Below, piece by piece: positions 59,313 through 64,000 of a DNA stretch of 64,000 bases. The first letter of the stretch is position 1. The number at the start of each line of letters is the position of its first letter. The position numbers and the translations under genes were made by a program. The stretch is from Liquidambar formosana. Taxonomy: Eukaryota > Streptophyta > Magnoliopsida > Saxifragales > Altingiaceae. The notes under the pieces were generated by a model. The model did not search any database. It was not told the DNA's origin and was given only the letters and a program-made list of their open reading frames with translations. The stretch covers positions 15,105,615 through 15,169,614 of the forward strand of contig CM077827.1 in assembly GCA_039720395.1 (NCBI GenBank). The letters run 5' to 3'.

Positions 59313-60651
59313 TTATTGCCTATAATTTTGTACTCCGCCTCTATTGTAAGCATTAAATATGGCATTTGCAAGGTCATCTCTAAATTTTTCCATCTCTTGT
59401 TGTGATTGTGCTTGTATAATTCTATCAAGATTAGGTGCATCATCTACTACATGTTCGCTATCATCAACCACCAATTCTTCATTCTCAAATTGAGTGAATA
59501 AATTGTCTCTCTGAACCTCTTGCCTTATAAAATTGTGTACAACACAAGCAGCAATAACAATGAATTTTTGCACTGACACTGGATAAGCAGGCATCGCCTT
59601 TAAGATTGGAAAGCGTGCCTTCAACACACCAAAGCACCGCTCGATCACATTTCTTAGATTTCTCGGATTTCGACCACCTCTATAATCTTGTAAATGATAT
59701 CGTTCTCCCTTGTACGGTGCAAGAAAACCTGGCATATTGGGATAGCCAGCATCCACAACATAATATTTACCTGGCACAATACCACATAAAAATATTAATG
59801 AAGCATGGATTATATAAACCATAATAATAATAAACTTACCAAGGAAAAAAACATTCTACCATTAGGAATTTGTGGAAAATTATATATTCTGTTATTTATA
59901 GTTTCAACAAAATACGCGAATCATTGGCTGATCCTTCCCACCCAGAAAGAACAAAAGTAAACCACATGTCAAATGAACAAGTAGCCAAAACATTTTGAGA
60001 GATAGTCCCTTTTCTATTACAATATGGTATTTGTTTGTTAACTGGGATTTTAGCATCAATATGAGTGCCGTCAATTGCTCCAATACAATTCTAAAATAAA
60101 TAAATGAAAATTTCATTAGCCAAGTATAATTTCTTTAAGAAATGTATAAAACTAACAATAACTTATGATTATTTACCTTAAACCACGGATAGTATTTGGG
60201 ATTTGTAGTGATTTCGCGAGGAGTAGATGAAGATGATTGAGGTACAATCATTTTGCTGCCCAAATTTCACCATTGCTCGTAATACTTCATTGAAGTGTTG
60301 ACTTATTGTCTCCCCAGAATGTTGAAATCGCTCTTGTGTATTCCTATTACTTTCGTTATAGCCTATAGTTAATAATAAAATAGCCAACTGCTCTTCCACA
60401 CACATTCTTTTTGTGTTCTTCAATAAATTTTTGCGCTTAAGAGTAGAACAAAGTTGATGGAAAACATACTTTTCCATCCGAAATAACTCATAACAACGAG
60501 TAGGATTGCCATCAAGAACTTCACGTACAAAGCCATATCCGGTTAGGATTGAGGTCCTACATGGTTCTCTGCAAATGTAGAGAGAATAATATTTTTCAAT
60601 AATTGCAGCAGTAACTATGGTTAATAACATCTCTTCATCGTCTGAGTCCAT
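59313..60651 (-). pseudogene. PIF/Harbinger DDE transposase, three exons, frameshifted
   Basis: Cuts and pastes its own element; HARBI1-like nuclease. Exons on minus: 60651-60177, 60090-59860, 59770-59313, joined at GT-AG introns with matching phases. Start chosen at MDSDDEE. Visible catalytic residues: GAIDGTH, SANDSR and VIERCFGVLK, plus conserved YYVVDAGYPN. Two breaks: one extra base near 60255 in exon 1 (frame lost after KFGQQ) and a shift near 59905 in exon 2 after SANDSRI. Sits about 1.5 kb upstream of the ARA1 start, same strand. Confidence 0.88.
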
Positions 60652-60934
60652 TATAGCTACAACAATAATGAAATTATGTAGCAATATATACTAAACAATA
60701 ATGTATATGATCTATCTAAACAATTGAATATAAAATGTATTATCATAAATAGTAGCTTAAACCAAAATTAAATAAAAGAAATAGGCCATACTAACATATA
60801 TTTCAAACCAAATATGTTTCCAACAAGATAAAAGAAATAATTATGCCTAACTTAAGTCTAAACTCTCCAACCAGCAATTAGAAAGAAATAAGTACGCCTA
60901 ACTTGACTCTAAACTCTCTAACCATCCCAACTGT

Positions 60935-61888
60935 TGATTAATTGTCATTGCCATAAAAGCCACTCTTCATCCATAGCTTTGAAACATTTCAATTGCCTTA
61001 AAAATGGATTTGCTTCTTGGATTAATACCCTCCATCTCTTGTAATGCTTTAATGCAAGTTGTAATTGTTATAGAATCTAACTGAGCATTTGGTGGAACAG
61101 AAGCCATAATTTTAGACTTGTTAAGCTCAACTAAGATCTTTAAAGCATCTGATATCTCCGAGGACCTCAACTCCTTCTTAGCTTTACGAATTAAAAGTGC
61201 ATCAGCTTGCCTTTTATGTTGATTTGCAGTGACATCTTCTCTTTGAGTCATACTAGCATCATTCACCATCCCAACATTTGGTGAATGTTCATCTAATGAA
61301 GTAATAGGAACATGATCATGAAAATCATCCAAGTGAGATGGATATAATTCATCATCCAAATTTCCTATACTGAGAAGTAGTGAAAACTTCTGATCCGGTT
61401 GCAATGGTATCACCAAAGATAGTCATTAACTCATCATACATAGGAAATGTGGAAGTTCTGAATTTTTCTGCATCTGGATTAACCTGTATTTAGACATTAA
61501 TTAATTAGCATATACAATTAATTTAATAAATTTGAAATTTGAATAAATTTCATATAATGTTTTACTTTAATATATAACACCCAACTTTCGTCATCAGCTG
61601 TAATTACCTTCTTTAGGGGATCCCAACCAAAACCTGTAGCTTGGATCACTTTGTTCCATGCTTTCCACTTCTTTCGAAGAATACTTAAGTGATTTTTTAT
61701 TTGTGTTTTATCATAATTGATGCCAGTCTTCTTGAAAAACTCTCCAAGAATAATTTTCCATTCTGTTTCATTAAATGTACTTGTGGGCCTATTCCCCTTG
61801 AGTGTTTGATCATATGCAAGACCTATTACACTTTATCCAAAGCACCCGTCCAATGTGCAGACTTCTTATTATCTTGAACATTTTCCAT
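60935..61888 (-). pseudogene. PIF/Harbinger Myb/SANT-like protein, frameshifted
   Basis: The partner protein that binds the transposon ends and helps the transposase enter the nucleus. Starts MENVQDNKKSAHWTGALDKV at 61888, then a 1-base loss and stop. Continues GNRPTSTFNETEWKIILGEF, NHLSILRKKWKAWNK and FGWDPLKK (PF12776-type). An intron or gap follows, then PDAEKFRTS and a second frame at 61416-60967 with NQHKRQADALLIRKAKKELR and MEGINPRSKSIFKAI. The terminal AMDEEWLLWQ is in another frame. At least three shifts, so inactive. Confidence 0.8.
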
Positions 61889-62048
61889 CTATCTAATAAA
61901 AAATTTTCAAATTCATGCATAACAATTCATTACTCATATTAATTTAAAAAATATAACATGGAGATTCTAATAAAAATTTGACCTTTACAATTTATAATAA
62001 GGAGAGCAACACTATTATATTTTTCTTCATTAATTATAGCCAAGATCA

Positions 62049-62400
62049 CACAAACACACACACACACACATATATATATCACACAAACACACACACACAC
62101 AAATCCCAATATTTATATATATATATATATATATCACACAAACACAAGCACACACAAATCCCAATATTTATATATCACACAAACACACGCACACACAAAT
62201 CAAAGAAAGCAAAAAGCATAACATAGTAGGTTTCCTGTGTACAATAGCCATAAAAAAATATATATCACACAAACACACGCACACACAAATCCCAATATAT
62301 ATATATATATCACACAAACACACGCACACACAAATCAAAGAAAGAAAAAAACATATCATAGTAGGTTTCTGTGCACAATAGCCATAAAAAAATATATAAG
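62049..62400. repeat. AC/TA minisatellite with 135-bp higher-order duplication
   Basis: Blocks of ACACAC and TATATA alternate with AAATCCCAATAT. The unit AATCAAAGAAAG to AATAGCCATAAAAAAATATA occurs at 62199 and again at 62334, a 135-bp period with few changes. Confidence 0.85.
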
Positions 62401-62843
62401 ATACAATAAGGCATGTAACAAATGTGAAGAGGTACATTTTTCTCCTGTGCAAAACAAAGATGAAAATGAGGTACGTAGGTGGGACGGTGCAAAAGACTAA
62501 CGTTTAAAAGGGAGATTGAGAGGGACAAGGAGAGGGAGAGGAAGAGAGAGAGGAGAAGGAGGGTAGTACTACTAACAAGCACTCTTCATGAAAGAAAAGA
62601 GACCCATCTTTTCACGGCGTGGAAGCAAGAATAGCTTTTGATTTTTATAAGAGATTTTAGGCGGAATCATTTTCAAGGACGCCCCGCTCAAAATAAAAAT
62701 AGGCTCCCGCTCGATTTTGCTTTAATCAATTTTTCCATCTTAAATGGTTTTGGTAAAATCATTTCTTTCCTTAACCAAACGCTCTTTTTAAGGATAAAAT
62801 CTGATTTAATTGGTTTTTCTGATTTAATTAGTAAATAAAAACC

Positions 62844-62861
62844 AAACCAAACACGCCCTAA
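62844..62861. mobile_element. Candidate outer terminus of the Harbinger element
   Basis: CAAACACGCCC followed by TAA; in reverse complement GGGCGTGTTTGG, the usual PIF terminus, with a TAA/TTA target. It lies upstream of the Myb gene as expected. A weak partner, CATGTTTGGTTA at 59064, might mark the other end but lacks the GGG. Confidence 0.4.
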
Positions 62862-63639
62862 AACAGTTAAATATAAGTGATTGTGACTAATTTTAATTTT
62901 GCGGAATGAGTTATGTGAAACGGTTACATATAATTGTTTTGAAAAAACACTTTTATCTTGAATGTTTATGTAATCTAACTTCAATATTACATACAAATAG
63001 TTAAATCTAAGTGTTTGTGACTAAATTTAACTTATTAAAACCTTAAATTTAAGAGATTATGATTAAATTTAACATTTTGAAGTGGGTATTATGAAACAGT
63101 AACATATAATTTTTTGCAACTAAATTTTGAATATTTTTTATAATATGACTTAAATATATGATGAAAACAAATAATTTTAAGTGTTTGTAACTAAATTTAA
63201 CATATCAAGTTGGTTTGTGATTAAATTGAACTCTTTAAAATGGATTTTATGAAACAGTTACATGTAACTGTTTTAAGCAAAATTAAATTCAAAGTCACAT
63301 GTTTGGAAGATTTTCACGCAATAGCATGTTTTCTATAGGAGTGATAAAGAGAATGATGAATTAAGAAGAGGCTAGGTGAGGTTAGCTTCCGTACAAAAAG
63401 GGCACATACTACCAAACCCTCAACCATTAAACAAAGGCATTAACTTTCCTGCTACATGTTGCTTTGTGGTAGAATGTATAAGAGATCATCATTGCTCCTA
63501 CACCAATCACCTCATTGAACTCATTGTCATTAGGTAAATATCTATGTTTTAAAAATTATATTGTGTTTTTTGTTCCTAGGAAAATCTAGCAAAAAATAAA
63601 AGAAAAATGAAATTGGTTTCATAGATCTGAGTGTTACTT
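62862..63639. other. AT-rich intergenic, nothing recognised
   Basis: Contains a loose repeat of AAATTTAA and GAAACAGTTACAT blocks (62870-63280) spaced about 100-190 bp apart, probably an old degenerate tandem array. No gene seen. Confidence 0.45.
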
Positions 63640-63945
63640 TAGATTTGTTTTTTCTAACCACAGTTTGGTTCCATAACCACCTTAGTTCGGTTAGGCTTTA
63701 TTAGGGTTAGTCGAGTAACCGTCTACCCCAGGGTTAGTTGACCATGATTTATAAGCCAACTCTAGCAAAGGTGACTACTAGATTCCCTAGTTTAGCGTTA
63801 GGAGTAGCCCAAGTTTAAGCTATTTCGCGTAGCTCGATTTCGCTACAGCTTAGTAACTTGCACTTGACCCTACTAATGATAAAGTCATGCTCAACCCTGG
63901 CATGGGCATAACAGTCTTGCCGCTCCTAGTTCGGGCATTTTCCAC
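63640..63945 (-). mobile_element. LTR fragment
   Basis: On minus it starts TGTGTGGAAAATGCCCGAAC, similar in form to the LTR start at 23018 (TGTGTGGAAATAATCCCGAA). The body is non-coding; no partner in the window. Confidence 0.4.
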
Positions 63946-64000
63946 ACAAAATAATACAAAAGTCTAATGATATGAATGAGAAATATGAACAATAATAAGC

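Noticed and set aside
62041..62340. Regular spaced repeats as a CRISPR-like array
   Set aside because: Units are AC/TA microsatellite with no unique spacers, and the context is a plant genome.

Overview
This is plant nuclear DNA. It is AT-rich, has no bacterial-style gene packing, and is full of plant transposable elements. It holds one host gene, an L-arabinokinase (ARA1 type, about 990 residues), on the minus strand from 57778 (ATG) down to 2284 (stop). I traced 29 coding exons by translation, reading phase and GT-AG borders. They total 2974 bp in a 55.5-kb locus, so about 95% of the gene is intron. The protein looks like a typical angiosperm ARA1. The very large introns suggest an angiosperm with a big, TE-rich genome (perhaps woody or magnoliid-like), but I cannot name the species. 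One defect is visible: one extra base in exon 12 (near 39759-39762) shifts the frame and would truncate the protein after about 308 residues. All other exons and all 28 introns look intact.

Layout in + coordinates. 1-2283 lies downstream of the gene and holds a Tourist-like MITE and a Copia protease relic. 2284-57778 is ARA1. Its introns hold LINE fragments, Copia and Gypsy relics, solo LTRs, two TRIM families (one with unusual three-LTR arrays), hAT-, Mutator-, Harbinger- and Stowaway-like MITEs, a tRNA-derived SINE-like piece, tandem duplications, microsatellites and long poly-G tracts. 57779-58100 is the probable 5' UTR and core promoter, with a (GT)20 tract 27 bp from the ATG. 59313-61888 is a decayed PIF/Harbinger transposon with both of its genes (DDE transposase and Myb/SANT protein), on the same strand as ARA1 and just upstream. 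62049-64000 holds AC/TA-rich minisatellite, a possible Harbinger terminus and an LTR fragment.

The largest intron (17351-28904, 11.6 kb) shows layered insertion. A minus-strand Gypsy relic is interrupted by a plus-strand TRIM, which is itself interrupted by an hAT-like insert. A truncated Copia element sits beside these, followed by an LTR element with an antisense gag-like ORF and an inverted pair of hAT MITEs. Several insertions keep recognisable target-site duplications, so their boundaries are fairly secure. I saw no rRNA, tRNA gene, CRISPR array or second intact host gene.
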